Of a DNA stretch of 19,203 nucleotides, positions 7,691 to 16,118 are shown in pieces. Origin of the DNA: Bacillota bacterium (GTDB taxonomy: Bacteria > Bacillota > Clostridia > Lachnospirales > Lachnospiraceae). The notes under the pieces are model-generated. The model was not told where the DNA came from. It was given only the letters and a program-made list of their open reading frames with translations, and made no database searches. How positions within the stretch are numbered: position 1 is the stretch's first letter; each line of letters begins with the position of its first letter. The position numbers and the translations under genes are program-made. Where the stretch lies: NCBI GenBank assembly GCA_023443225.1, contig JAEZVF010000020.1, forward strand, positions 1 to 19,203, written 5' to 3'.

Positions 7691-7736
7691 GTCAACCCAA
7701 ATTATATTGTTGTTTATAAATTCTCTCTATTAAATT

Positions 7737-7988
7737 CTATCGACTTTTCCTCCACTCCTCATAATACTTGTTCATCTCCCTCTGCTGGTTATGCATTCTA
7801 CGAATGTCTTCCACCGCCTTAATCATCTCATCAATCTGCTCTAATGTTAAATATTCTGCAATCTTATCGAAATTATCAGCCTTTACCTGTAATGTACATA
7901 TGCAAGCATCATTTTCTTTTATCTGTTTCCTTAGATTAGCCACATTCTCTGAAATAGTTTCCATTTCAAATTCCATCCGCCTGATTTT
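7737..7988 (-). pseudogene. Coiled-coil gene tail, left copy
   Basis: C-terminal fragment of an unidentified, charged, mostly helical protein: MEFEMETISENVANL, QVKADNFDKIAEYL, TLEQIDEMIKAVEDIRRMHN, MNKYYEEWRKSR, then stop. An in-frame ATG exists at 8012, but bases from about 7989 on belong to the end of the IS256 remnant (GATAGTGTC boundary) and no ribosome binding site precedes it, so the open frame is a fusion artefact. A second, more damaged copy lies on the same strand at 16119-16410; the two match for about 240 bases at roughly 84% by hand count. It reads like the tail of a mobilisation or recombination protein, but I cannot name it. Confidence 0.6.
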
Positions 7989-8032
7989 GATAGTGTCAAG
8001 ATTTTTTCGCAAATTGTATTTCAGCCGTTAGG

Positions 8033-8053
8033 TAGCCGGTAGTCAGCCGGCTA
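8033..8053 (-). terminator. GC-rich hairpin at transposase stop
   Basis: TAGCCGG and CCGGCTA enclose 7 bases that contain the transposase TGA. The arms are perfect but no T run follows on the minus strand, so termination would be weak. It is the only hairpin candidate downstream of the defence operon. Confidence 0.35.
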
Positions 8054-8760
8054 TGATATCAGACTGATTCTGGAGATCCAATTCTTTCAGATGCTCCATA
8101 TTCATGTAGCGCTTTGTACCCCATTGGGTTCCAGCTACGTGTCGTAGTCTGGCCATACAAGCATTAAAGCACTTTGCCCATCAGGGAAAGCGCCAATAGC
8201 CCGGGTTCTACGTTTAATTCCCTGGTTCAGACATTCAATGGTATTGTTGGTGCGAATCCTTGTCCAGTGTAGGCTGGGAAATCCATGTATGTTAGGTTCT
8301 CCTCGATTCCATCTTCAACCATTTTAGCAGCCGAAGTTAATTTCATCTCGCGAAGTTTATCTGCTACTTGTTTAGCCTTTTCCTTTGCATAGGTTTTGCA
8401 CTCTTGAGAATGGATAGCCTTCAGCAGCATAGAGACTTCTTTCATTTTATTACGAGGAGTGGCTGAGAATATATTCCGATAGAAATGAACCGTACATCTT
8501 TGATACTTTGCATCAGGAAATACTTCTGGAATGGATTCGAGCATGCCAAGGCATTTATCACCAATAATTAGGTGCACCCCGGCTAGACCACGTTCTTTTA
8601 ACCATACGAAGAATGCTCTCCAGCTTTCACGATCTTCCTTCATACCTTTAGCCGCACCAATAATTTCACGACATACACTCCCGTTGACTCCAATGGCAAC
8701 AAGTATAGAGACGTCACAATGCTTATCACATGGAAAGTATCTTAGTAATGTATCTGCTCA
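8043..8760 (-). pseudogene. IS256 (mutator-type) transposase, truncated and frameshifted
   Basis: Read across three frames it gives VSILVAIGVNGSVCREIIGA, then AKGMKEDRESWRAFFVWLKE, LIIGDKCLGMLESIPEVFPD, the YQRCTVHFYRN block, and after a frameshift near 8265 HWTRIRTNNTIECLNQGIKR, then after a second near 8155 ARLRHVAGTQWGTKRYMN to LQNQSDIIAG and TGA. These are the central and C-terminal blocks of IS256 DDE transposases, with the last Glu in NNTIE. The N-terminal half with the first catalytic Asp is absent. It is not functional. Confidence 0.9.
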
Positions 8761-8791
8761 CATTCAGTACATCTGTCCACATTTATTTCCC

Positions 8792-9442
8792 TCATTTCTT
8801 TAAAAACTCTTTTAAATAGACAGCATTCTCAACTTGTGTTACAAATTTATTCATCATATCATTAATGACTCCATACAATTCATCAAACCTATCCTCGTCT
8901 AAACTTAAAACTTCTAACCTTTCCCCATGAGCAATTTCATTTCTCATTTTGAGCAACACATCATCTAACAGCTTGAAATCCGGCTCATATTCCTTATAAT
9001 TCAATCCAATTGTTTCCATAATTTCGATGAATACTTCTGATTTAAGGTTGCTTCCCGTTTTAACAATTCCTTCATAAGGTATTTTAGCTTTTTTTCCATC
9101 ATTATTACGGATATCATTTACAATTTTATTATGTAAGGATGCCTTATTTGTAGTATCAAAAGTCTTAAGATCTTCCTTCATCGCTAATGCCAAAAAATTT
9201 TGTTTTAGCTCGAAATAATTATAATTTTGATATGAAATAAAGCATAAATAATATGTTGCAACATTCTTAATCATCCCTTCCCAGTGAGCATATAATAACG
9301 TTACTCCCGATCTTAGAGCAGTATTTTTAGCAAATCTTCGGGAAGAAGCTATATTTGTTTTCACTGCTGTAAGTTCTTTTTTTCTCCAGGAAGTCTCTTT
9401 ATCCAAATAGTCTTGGAACTCTTCTTCTGTTCTTATTTTCAT
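8792..9442 (-). CDS. HEPN-domain protein, MAE_28990/MAE_18760 type
   Basis: 216-residue protein of the HEPN superfamily, whose members with R-x4-6-H cut RNA and serve as toxins or abortive-infection effectors. Residues 167-172 read RNEIAH, an R-x4-H motif followed by GERLEVL. The N-terminal part has the family's LLYAHWEGMIKNVATYYLCF block (49-68). The ATG overlaps the stop of the DUF262 gene (ATGA), so the two are translationally coupled and probably made in fixed ratio. It is last in the operon; the IS256 scrap begins within tens of bases and no terminator is seen before it. Expected role (inference): RNase effector held inactive or switched on by the DUF262 partner when phage DNA escapes the restriction system. 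Family call is by motif and context. Confidence 0.85.
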   Translation of the reverse strand: MKIRTEEEFQDYLDKETSWRKKELTAVKTNIASSRRFAKNTALRSGVTLLYAHWEGMIKNVATYYLCFISYQNYNYFELKQNFLALAMKEDLKTFDTTNKASLHNKIVNDIRNNDGKKAKIPYEGIVKTGSNLKSEVFIEIMETIGLNYKEYEPDFKLLDDVLLKMRNEIAHGERLEVLSLDEDRFDELYGVINDMMNKFVTQVENAVYLKEFLKK

Positions 9443-10539
9443 ACTCTAAAATAGTCCCTACTCCAAATTGAAAGTTCTTTGTATCTTGGTATTGCACGCA
9501 CCCCAGGTAAATTATTATTAATATACAACTCTTGATTATATAAATCTGCAATTTTTTGCTTAATCCACTCTTGAGGATTTCCTAGTGCTAAAATGGAATC
9601 AATATTCTCGTAAACTCCTGGTGCAATTGACTGAAATGCTCCTGCTAAAAACGGGCCTTTATGACGACCACCTTCATATTTTCTAAAAACGTCTTCTCCC
9701 ATAGTTCCAAATAATAGATCAAATGTATTTGCAAATTTTCTTTTTGTTTCTTCATAATCAAATTCTTCTTTTTCACAAATCATTAAAATTTCTTTATCCA
9801 ATAATTCAGCAAAATCCTTATATGTTTGTATGTTTTCCCAATTTATGTGTTGTGAAACCAATAATCGTACAATCATTTCCATGGCATACTGCTCATCAGT
9901 TTTTTGATCACTTATTTTCATGCATTTATTATAAGATGGCATCTTTACAATATCATCCAAGAAATTATACATTGTTTTATTGCTCATTATAATTAGGCAA
10001 TTTCGCACTTCCTGATCGCTTAATAATGAACCTCCAGTATTCAACCTCTGAAATAATTCGTATTTTGTATTAATATCACTTTCTTTTTTAATTATCGTAA
10101 TATCTAACCTAGCTCTTTTTAATGAAAGTTGCTGCTCCTTTGAAAAAACTAAATCTCCTTCTCCTATCCATTTCATACCAGCAAATGAAGGAAGTGCATC
10201 TGTCGCTTCAAGAACTAGTGGTTGAACATTTTTACCATCATCGTCCTTTAATATCCCTACAAATTGAAAAATTGTAGATAATCTTTGTACACCGTCAATA
10301 ATATCCCATGTTCCGTCATCACTTTGACTTACAAATATTTGTGGAATTGGAATATTAAGCATTATCGACTCAATCAGCTTTGTTTTCTGATAATCATTCC
10401 ATCGAAATACTCTCTGGAATTCTGGGTGAATATCCATTTCCCCATCACGGTAGATATTAATAAGTTCTCCTATAGACATTTGATATGATTCCCTATATAT
10501 TTCTCCAGCTTTTTTTGTGATTTCATCCTGTAACGACAT
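9439..10539 (-). CDS. DUF262 (ParB/GmrS-like N-terminal) protein
   Basis: 366-residue protein with a DUF262 domain. Residues 39-47 read PEFQRVFRW and 81-89 IDGVQRLST, the equivalents of the family's YQR-x-Y-x-W and DGQQRL motifs linked to nucleotide hydrolysis. LFQRLNTGGSLLSDQEVRNC (162-181) is the conserved following block. It lacks the DUF1524 HNH nuclease half found in type IV GmrSD enzymes, so its nuclease function must come from another protein, most simply the coupled HEPN product. The start ATG has GGTAGGTG just upstream, overlapping the end of the methylase gene 7 bases before. In type IV systems this domain uses NTPs and senses modified DNA; transferring that role here is inference. 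The gene is intact. Confidence 0.88.
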   Translation of the reverse strand: MSLQDEITKKAGEIYRESYQMSIGELINIYRDGEMDIHPEFQRVFRWNDYQKTKLIESIMLNIPIPQIFVSQSDDGTWDIIDGVQRLSTIFQFVGILKDDDGKNVQPLVLEATDALPSFAGMKWIGEGDLVFSKEQQLSLKRARLDITIIKKESDINTKYELFQRLNTGGSLLSDQEVRNCLIIMSNKTMYNFLDDIVKMPSYNKCMKISDQKTDEQYAMEMIVRLLVSQHINWENIQTYKDFAELLDKEILMICEKEEFDYEETKRKFANTFDLLFGTMGEDVFRKYEGGRHKGPFLAGAFQSIAPGVYENIDSILALGNPQEWIKQKIADLYNQELYINNNLPGVRAIPRYKELSIWSRDYFRV

Positions 10540-10546
10540 AATACAC

Positions 10547-12175
10547 CTACCCTCTCTTTAATCTTCTTCCCTGCATTTTTTTCCAAATCGACCTAGCTTC
10601 TTCGCACATCGTAGAATCAATCCTGATTTCATCAACCAAGATTTCTTGATCCACAATATCTAATGCATTTTCTATTTCTTCCTCATTTCTTACGATTGTG
10701 TCAATTCTTGCTAACACTTCTTTTACCTTCTCCAGTGGTATCTGATCAAGCTTTGGCACCAAAATTTTTCCCACTTCACCTGGTAATATTTCAAGTACTC
10801 CACCACCATAACTTCTTCCACACAACTCTGTAAAAGCAAAAGAAATGCTATTATAATAGGATAATGCTATTCTTTCTGGATCAATTCCTGCATTAAATTT
10901 AATCCTATGCATCGTATCAGTAGAAACGGCATTGCACTTATTCAGAACAAATTTAGGATATAAGTTATTTCTTCTCAAGAAAAAAGCGTCCGGAACCCAT
11001 ATTGACGGAATTCGATACCATTTATCCCTGATCGAACATTTATATCCTGTATGTTCCTCATTTTTTTCTCCGAGTTTGATATAATCCCTATGTTTTTTAG
11101 GGTAATCACTAATATCTTTGTCAGGAAAATCTATTAAATATGCTGCTTTTTCTTTCTTAACATTTTTTAGCCAATCCTTATCCTCAAAATAAATACTATG
11201 TGCATGAGAGCTTCTTCCAATAAGAGGACGAACTACCTCTTGTAATTCATATTTTTTTACAACTTCACTGCTTACGGAAAAATATTTATTATTACCAGTT
11301 GTTATTCCCACGTTAATAAGCGCAACATCTGATAGCTTTTGAAATCTCTCATCTTCCTTTATCTTCCGTATTAATTCATTTTCTTTTTTATTTGTAAAAT
11401 ATTTCGTCCACTTTTCATGTACATGCTGCATTTTTTGAAATCCGTTAGTTTCAATATCAAACGTTTCTAAATCATCCAAATTATTAAGTTCAACAATTCG
11501 AATTCCCTTTTCTTGTTCTCCCTTTTCCCCAATAAACACCACTATTTCTTGCTCAATATCAGGAAAAACCAATTCTTCAAATGTTATTAATGTAATCTTT
11601 GACAACGAGTTTGACAAAAATAATCTTAAGTCTTCTGCATATGCCACTTGTAATATTTCTGCTGGAATAACAAATGCTATTTTTCCAGTATCGCTCAACA
11701 TATGGACGCATGCAACAATAAAGCCAACCCACGTATTAACTAACTTATTTGCCTTCATCCCATGAGAAGTCAAAATTGTAGACATCATATCTCTCTGTTC
11801 TTCTTCAAGATATTGATATCTGATATATGGAGGATTTCCAAGAATTAAATCATACTGTTTTTTGTCAGAATACTGTTTATAAAATTCAAAAAAATCTTTA
11901 TTTAACACATTAACTTTCTTTTCATTTATTAAACGACTCTTTAACCTTTTCGCTTCACTTTTCTCAATTTCAACAGCTGTGATAGAAGCTATATTTTCGA
12001 TGTATCCAGTCTTTATTAATCCATCAATAAATACTCCGTCACCACAACTTGGTTCCAGTATTTCCTTAATATTTTCATCATCTTGAAATAACTCCACCAT
12101 CATTTCGGCTAATGGCAATGGTGTGTAATAAGCACCTCTTAACTTCTGCTCTGTGCTATCCTCTTTTAATTTCAT
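10547..12175 (-). CDS. Adenine-N6 methyltransferase, M.Eco57I-like
   Basis: 542-residue DNA methyltransferase that would protect host sites for the adjoining restriction enzyme. Motif X is RGAYYTP (13-19), motif I EPSCGDGVF (41-49) and motif IV NPPY (114-117), giving the gamma-class order. A target-recognition half follows, including INVGITTGNNKYF, a TaqI-like specificity feature, and SIWVPDAFFLRR. Its length is very near the 544 residues of M.Eco57I, and its pairing with a 999-residue fusion repeats the Eco57I layout, in which the separate enzyme methylates both strands. The ATG follows AGGTGATG; the gap to the upstream gene is 8 bases. The recognition sequence cannot be read from the sequence. 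Confidence 0.92.
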   Translation of the reverse strand: MKLKEDSTEQKLRGAYYTPLPLAEMMVELFQDDENIKEILEPSCGDGVFIDGLIKTGYIENIASITAVEIEKSEAKRLKSRLINEKKVNVLNKDFFEFYKQYSDKKQYDLILGNPPYIRYQYLEEEQRDMMSTILTSHGMKANKLVNTWVGFIVACVHMLSDTGKIAFVIPAEILQVAYAEDLRLFLSNSLSKITLITFEELVFPDIEQEIVVFIGEKGEQEKGIRIVELNNLDDLETFDIETNGFQKMQHVHEKWTKYFTNKKENELIRKIKEDERFQKLSDVALINVGITTGNNKYFSVSSEVVKKYELQEVVRPLIGRSSHAHSIYFEDKDWLKNVKKEKAAYLIDFPDKDISDYPKKHRDYIKLGEKNEEHTGYKCSIRDKWYRIPSIWVPDAFFLRRNNLYPKFVLNKCNAVSTDTMHRIKFNAGIDPERIALSYYNSISFAFTELCGRSYGGGVLEILPGEVGKILVPKLDQIPLEKVKEVLARIDTIVRNEEEIENALDIVDQEILVDEIRIDSTMCEEARSIWKKMQGRRLKRG

Positions 12176-12183
12176 ATCATCAC

Positions 12184-15183
12184 CTAAAATTTCTGCTGAT
12201 AAACACGAGTTATTAGTTCCTCGATTTGTTTTATCAGCTTATTTTTTTCCTTTTCAAGAATATTTAATGTTGCTTTATCCGATTTTTCTTCCATTTTATA
12301 ATTCAACTTATATATTCTCTTTACGTTAGAAACAACTGTATTATACAAATTACTTTGTTTCTCATCCTCAAAATCCAAAGATACGATTGGTATTTTCTTC
12401 AATAAAAATGTACCTCTGGCAGTAAATCCACCTTCAAAATCACTCCCATTCATCTGAAAAATCTTTTCTGTAAATGGATGTGATAAACATGCTTGAATAT
12501 ATTCTAATGAATAGTTACTTTCTTGTAATTCACTGATAGCACAGTATCCAGCAGTGCCGCCAGATGCAATTAGCATATCACTATTATCATATGCATACAT
12601 TGGTTCTTTACTTAACACACGCACAATAAGTTTTGGTGTATTAATAAATGCAGTTAAAGCTTGTGTTCTCCCATACTTATACCAAGTATCTTCTGTTGCA
12701 TCTGAAATATCGCGTCCGATTCCACCATTCAAACATTTAGGCACTAATCTATCATAGCAAGCTTCTAAGTACTGGAATACCCCTGGATATTGCCTTTTCA
12801 TTACACTTTTTTCAATCAACTTTCCTTCTGAATCATAGGGAAAAATAATTCTTTTATCCGTTTTCAAAATAGAATAAGTCTTCATTCCCTTTTCAGTTTT
12901 CTTAGTTGGCTTAAAATAAGGTTTAAGTAAGGATTTTTCAATTTTATATTCTGAACCAAATTTATTTATTATAACTTCCTGCTCATTTTCTTCTACAATG
13001 CATGATTCATCAAACCAATACACTTCCTTTTTGTCAGAAAATTTTTCTGCTCGTTCTGCGCTTGTTTGGATTCCATTAAAAACATTTGCTACGTCAGAAA
13101 GCGTTATGGTTTTTCCTTCTAAAGCATTGAGTATTTTCAAAAATTCTATGTCAGTTGATAGAATCCATGGCTCTTGATTCAATCTCACATTTTTGATTTT
13201 AACACTTTGATTCTCTTCTCCTGACCATAGTTCTGCTAAAGAAGATACATGAGAATAATTCATTTCATCACATGTACTCTTCCCAATTGTTACTATAGAA
13301 CTGTATATGGTTTTATCAGGAAACAGTTGTGCATCTCCAAAATCATCCATTTTCTTGATATTTTTGCATAGAAGTTTTCTCAGTTCTTGCCCCGCGGCTA
13401 TTTTATAGAATTTGTTTGGTATTATATAACAAAGTACACCTGAATCTTTTAAGACTTCTAATGATTTTTCAACAAATAAAAAGTATTTATCAAATTGCTT
13501 ATATGCACTTGAATACTTACCTTTATAAATATCGAATTCAGTTTCATTTGCTAATGAATGCATATCTTCTGTTTTAACATAAGGTGGATTCCCTAATACA
13601 ACATCAAATTTTTCTCCGTTATTTATTTCTCTCCAATCAAATGGAACTATTTCTAAAAGCTCTTTTGTGGAGATATTAGTCCCTTCAATGTCATCATCTG
13701 TAATCAGTGAATTACCATGCATTATATTAGCTGATAATTCAGGCAAAATAGGTGTAGCGTTTTTTACAGATGGTTCCGTTTCGTCTTCAATCAACTTCAA
13801 TATTAACGAAAACTTGCTTACTTCAACCGCATGAATATCTATATCGATCCCATAAATACAGTTTTTTAATATTTCCTTCTTGTCTTCTATTGGCAATTTG
13901 TGTTTTCCATTGCTCATTTCTAATAAGTATTTCGGTTTATTTATTTCATACCATTGTGTACAATAATCAACCAGATACTGATAAGCCTCCTCCAGAAAAA
14001 CACCCGATCCACATGCTATATCTATTACTCTAAAATCCAAGATTTCTGCTGGACTTTTACTTTCACAAATTGATTCTAATGTATTTTTCACCATATACTT
14101 AACAATTTCTGTAGGTGTACTAACAACTGATTTGTACTTATATTCGTTTTTCTTTGCCAACTCTACGTTTCCATCCACAACAATTAAGCATTCTGTCAAA
14201 AATGCTTCATATATCTTACCAAGTATACTTGGCTCGATTATTGTGAATAAGTAAGGAGTAGCTGGATAATAAAGGGACATTATTATTTCAAAAATAATAT
14301 CACTATTCAAATCAAAAATAGGAGTTTCTCCTTTGAAAAGTCCAGAATTATAGCGTTTATCTGCTTCCTTAAATACTTGTGTCAATGAATTCTGTAAATC
14401 TTCCTTGTTCGCAGCCACCTCATAGAGTTTTGAATACAACGGTAAATTTCTGTCTTCACAAATACGAAGAAAAATTACCTGATTTATAAAATCTTGCACT
14501 GTATCGTTTAAAACAGCTATATTTTGATATTTGCTACCCTTTGCATATAGATATTTTCCTAGTCTCAATCGCCACTTATTAATCTGTTCCAGGAATGTAT
14601 CATCAACTTCTATGTGAAATCTATTTTTATTCTGTAAATTAGTTTTAGCAAATTCATCATATTTTCCGTTATATACATTTTCCCTAGAAATTAAGTCATA
14701 TATCTCTTGGTATTTCTCCGCATACTCCGTAAAATGATACTTTCGAAATATAGAAGTATTTACCCCATCGCCCTCTTTGGGTTTATTTGTTGTATCATAT
14801 ACGATCATATTTTCAAAATTGGTCAATATAGCCAGAACATGTTTTGCATTCCAACCGTATTTTCTAGCTTGCATTGATGACTCAATATCAGCAGTTATAT
14901 CAACACTCGGTTTTTTTGCTTCTACAAACATTTTAGAAACACCATTGAGCGTTAATGTATAATCTGGTCTTTCCGAACTACTTGAAAACTGCTCAACCAC
15001 TACTTCTTTATACTGTGGCAATTTCCCTTTTTTATTCTGAACATCCCATCCAAAACATTCTAATAATGGACTGATATATTCATCTCGACAAGATTGTTCA
15101 TTGTATGCATTTTTCTTATCCTTGTAATAATTCATACTTTTCTGATATAGTAATATTAACCGTTTTAATCTATCTTCACTCAT
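12184..15183 (-). CDS. Type IIG restriction-methylation fusion, Eco57I-like
   Basis: 999-residue single-chain restriction and adenine-methylation enzyme. The N-terminal nuclease is PD-(D/E)xK: PD at 73-74, then EAK at 88-90. A helical linker region (about 180-350) leads to the methyltransferase with YKSVVSTP as motif X (350-357), DIACGSG motif I (388-394) and GNPPY motif IV (531-535). The C-terminal 300 residues form the specificity domain (VANVFNGIQTSAERAEKF, SGGTAGYCAIS, FEGGFTARGTFLLKKIPI). Type IIG enzymes of this family cut about 14-16 bases to one side of the site and methylate one strand. The length agrees with RM.Eco57I (about 997). The ATG has GGAGG 8 bases upstream, just after the winged-helix gene's stop. 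The frame and all key residues are intact, so activity is expected. The site it recognises is unknown. Confidence 0.94.
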   Translation of the reverse strand: MSEDRLKRLILLYQKSMNYYKDKKNAYNEQSCRDEYISPLLECFGWDVQNKKGKLPQYKEVVVEQFSSSSERPDYTLTLNGVSKMFVEAKKPSVDITADIESSMQARKYGWNAKHVLAILTNFENMIVYDTTNKPKEGDGVNTSIFRKYHFTEYAEKYQEIYDLISRENVYNGKYDEFAKTNLQNKNRFHIEVDDTFLEQINKWRLRLGKYLYAKGSKYQNIAVLNDTVQDFINQVIFLRICEDRNLPLYSKLYEVAANKEDLQNSLTQVFKEADKRYNSGLFKGETPIFDLNSDIIFEIIMSLYYPATPYLFTIIEPSILGKIYEAFLTECLIVVDGNVELAKKNEYKYKSVVSTPTEIVKYMVKNTLESICESKSPAEILDFRVIDIACGSGVFLEEAYQYLVDYCTQWYEINKPKYLLEMSNGKHKLPIEDKKEILKNCIYGIDIDIHAVEVSKFSLILKLIEDETEPSVKNATPILPELSANIMHGNSLITDDDIEGTNISTKELLEIVPFDWREINNGEKFDVVLGNPPYVKTEDMHSLANETEFDIYKGKYSSAYKQFDKYFLFVEKSLEVLKDSGVLCYIIPNKFYKIAAGQELRKLLCKNIKKMDDFGDAQLFPDKTIYSSIVTIGKSTCDEMNYSHVSSLAELWSGEENQSVKIKNVRLNQEPWILSTDIEFLKILNALEGKTITLSDVANVFNGIQTSAERAEKFSDKKEVYWFDESCIVEENEQEVIINKFGSEYKIEKSLLKPYFKPTKKTEKGMKTYSILKTDKRIIFPYDSEGKLIEKSVMKRQYPGVFQYLEACYDRLVPKCLNGGIGRDISDATEDTWYKYGRTQALTAFINTPKLIVRVLSKEPMYAYDNSDMLIASGGTAGYCAISELQESNYSLEYIQACLSHPFTEKIFQMNGSDFEGGFTARGTFLLKKIPIVSLDFEDEKQSNLYNTVVSNVKRIYKLNYKMEEKSDKATLNILEKEKNKLIKQIEELITRVYQQKF

Positions 15184-15197
15184 ATATCACACCTCCA

Positions 15198-15470
15198 TTA
15201 TCGAATTTTTGTATTTATTGACTCTACTGCTTTAAGTATAAGTTCAGCCTTGTCCGTTAGAATGTACTTTCCACGCATTTGCTGTTCAATAAATCCCTCT
15301 TTTTGTAATACACCAAACATAGAGTTTACTTTCATTTTACTATAATTAAGCGATTCAGCTATTTCTAACTGTGTTAAAGGTATAATCTTTTTATCCAATA
15401 CAATAGCTTCATTATCGTGCATTAGCTTTAATAAATCATAATAATCGTTAAGAAATACCTCGAATCCCAT
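15198..15470 (-). CDS. Small winged-helix regulator, first gene of the defence operon
   Basis: About 90 residues: helices FLNDYYDLLKLMHDNEAIVL, a recognition region PLTQLEIAESLNYSKMKVNS then MFGVLQKEGFIE, and a wing QMRGKYILTDKAELIL. This is a MarR/winged-helix layout. The start is taken as ATG at 15470 because AAGGTG lies 6 bases upstream; a GTG at 15479 in frame would add three residues but overlaps that site. It is followed after 14 bases by the restriction gene. First position in the operon and small size suggest a controller that times restriction against methylation, like C-proteins though of a different fold. The promoter region carries palindromes it could bind. Role inferred; the fold call is fairly secure. 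Confidence 0.78.
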   Translation of the reverse strand: MGFEVFLNDYYDLLKLMHDNEAIVLDKKIIPLTQLEIAESLNYSKMKVNSMFGVLQKEGFIEQQMRGKYILTDKAELILKAVESINTKIR

Positions 15471-15511
15471 TCTAATCACCTTGTTCTTTCATGATTCCAC
15501 AAATTTATACC

Positions 15512-15517
15512 ATTATA
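15512..15517 (-). promoter_or_regulatory. Probable -10 box of the defence operon
   Basis: TATAAT on the minus strand, about 40 bases before the winged-helix ATG. The hexamer 17 bases upstream is TTTTAA, a poor -35, so the promoter may be weak or need help. Palindromes at 15543-15568 lie just upstream. Confidence 0.5.
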
Positions 15518-15542
15518 TCATATAAATTCTTATTTTAAAACA

Positions 15543-15568
15543 CAAATATTTGATATTTGTATATCAAA
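15543..15568. promoter_or_regulatory. Overlapping palindromes upstream of the operon promoter
   Basis: CAAATATTTG (15543-15552) overlaps TTTGATAT-TTGT-ATATCAAA (15549-15568), the latter with perfect 8-base arms. They sit between the upstream gene's terminator and the operon -10 box, the place for a binding site of the winged-helix protein. The AT-rich context makes some symmetry expected by chance. Confidence 0.5.
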
Positions 15569-15608
15569 AAAGTAATTGTAATCCTTAAATTGGTTACAAT
15601 TACTTTTT
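15567..15608 (-). terminator. Strong terminator hairpin, 15-base perfect arms
   Basis: AAAAAGTAATTGTAA (15567-15581) and its complement (15594-15608) enclose 12 bases. On the minus strand a run of T ends the stem, 5 bases after the stop of the upstream small gene, so it isolates that gene from the restriction operon. The flanking A and T runs could let it work in both directions. Confidence 0.85.
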
Positions 15609-15613
15609 AATAA

Positions 15614-16027
15614 TTAATCGATAGATATTCCAAATGTTCCATTATCTTCACGAGATAATGTCAAGTCCATACCTGTAATATCCTTTTCTGTCAATGCAGG
15701 TATCGCTTCTTCCCAATGCAAAATAGTTGTTACATTATCTTGATTAGACTCACGATGTGGTTCATGAGTTACCTTAAGATGGTAATTTCCCTTGCTTTCT
15801 CCATCTATTTTTAATTCTACTTCAATTTCAGTTTTTTCACCGTTCTCTGTAGGCGTCCAATCACATTCAGCAAAAACGTCATCTCTAAAATAACTTGTTT
15901 GATCAATTTTATCTCCATCTACAGCATATCCCGCTTGAGATAAACGAAGATTGCATGTTGGATTGCTTCCCTCTGTTGGTTGCTGCGCATCAGATTTCGG
16001 CAAATTCTTTTTTTTCCACATTTCCAT
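15614..16027 (-). CDS. Small acidic beta-rich protein, unknown function
   Basis: Unrecognised 137-residue protein. The ATG at 16027 is chosen because AAAGGAGG ends 8 bases upstream; the open frame extends 36 residues further back but that part lacks a ribosome binding site and has odd composition. After a short basic head (MEMWKKKNLPKSDAQQP) the protein is acidic with alternating strands: CDWTPTENGEKTEIEVELKI, GNYHLKVTHEPHRE, VTTILHWEEAIPALTEKD and DLTLSREDNGTFGISID. No signal peptide or membrane segment is seen. It is a separate unit with its own terminator, inside the cassette bounded by the coiled-coil copies. It might be a cargo defence component or a binding/inhibitor protein; there is no direct evidence for either. 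Confidence 0.65.
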   Translation of the reverse strand: MEMWKKKNLPKSDAQQPTEGSNPTCNLRLSQAGYAVDGDKIDQTSYFRDDVFAECDWTPTENGEKTEIEVELKIDGESKGNYHLKVTHEPHRESNQDNVTTILHWEEAIPALTEKDITGMDLTLSREDNGTFGISID

Positions 16028-16118
16028 ATCACTCCCCTCCTTTCCACCTACTATTTTACAATAATAAAATACAAAAACAAATGATTTTTTCAAAATATTT
16101 TTCCATAATTTACTTCTT

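Larger units (their letters stand above)
7989..8760 (-). mobile_element. IS256-family insertion sequence remnant
   Basis: The element retains its transposase 3' half and one end; the other end and the transposase N-terminus are gone. The left limit is placed at GATAGTGTC (7989-7997), where similarity to the second coiled-coil copy stops and a TTGACACTATC-type IS256 end is read on the minus strand. The right limit is vague: transposase homology fades near 8745-8760, just short of the HEPN gene stop. No target duplication can be recognised because one end is lost. Confidence 0.7.

Noticed and set aside
7989..8012. ATG at 8012 giving a 91-residue coiled-coil gene
   Set aside because: No ribosome binding site, and the first codons lie in the IS256 end rather than in the sequence shared with the second copy.
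9439..10539. Complete type IV GmrSD enzyme
   Set aside because: Only the DUF262 half is present; no HNH/DUF1524 domain in the 366 residues or the next gene.
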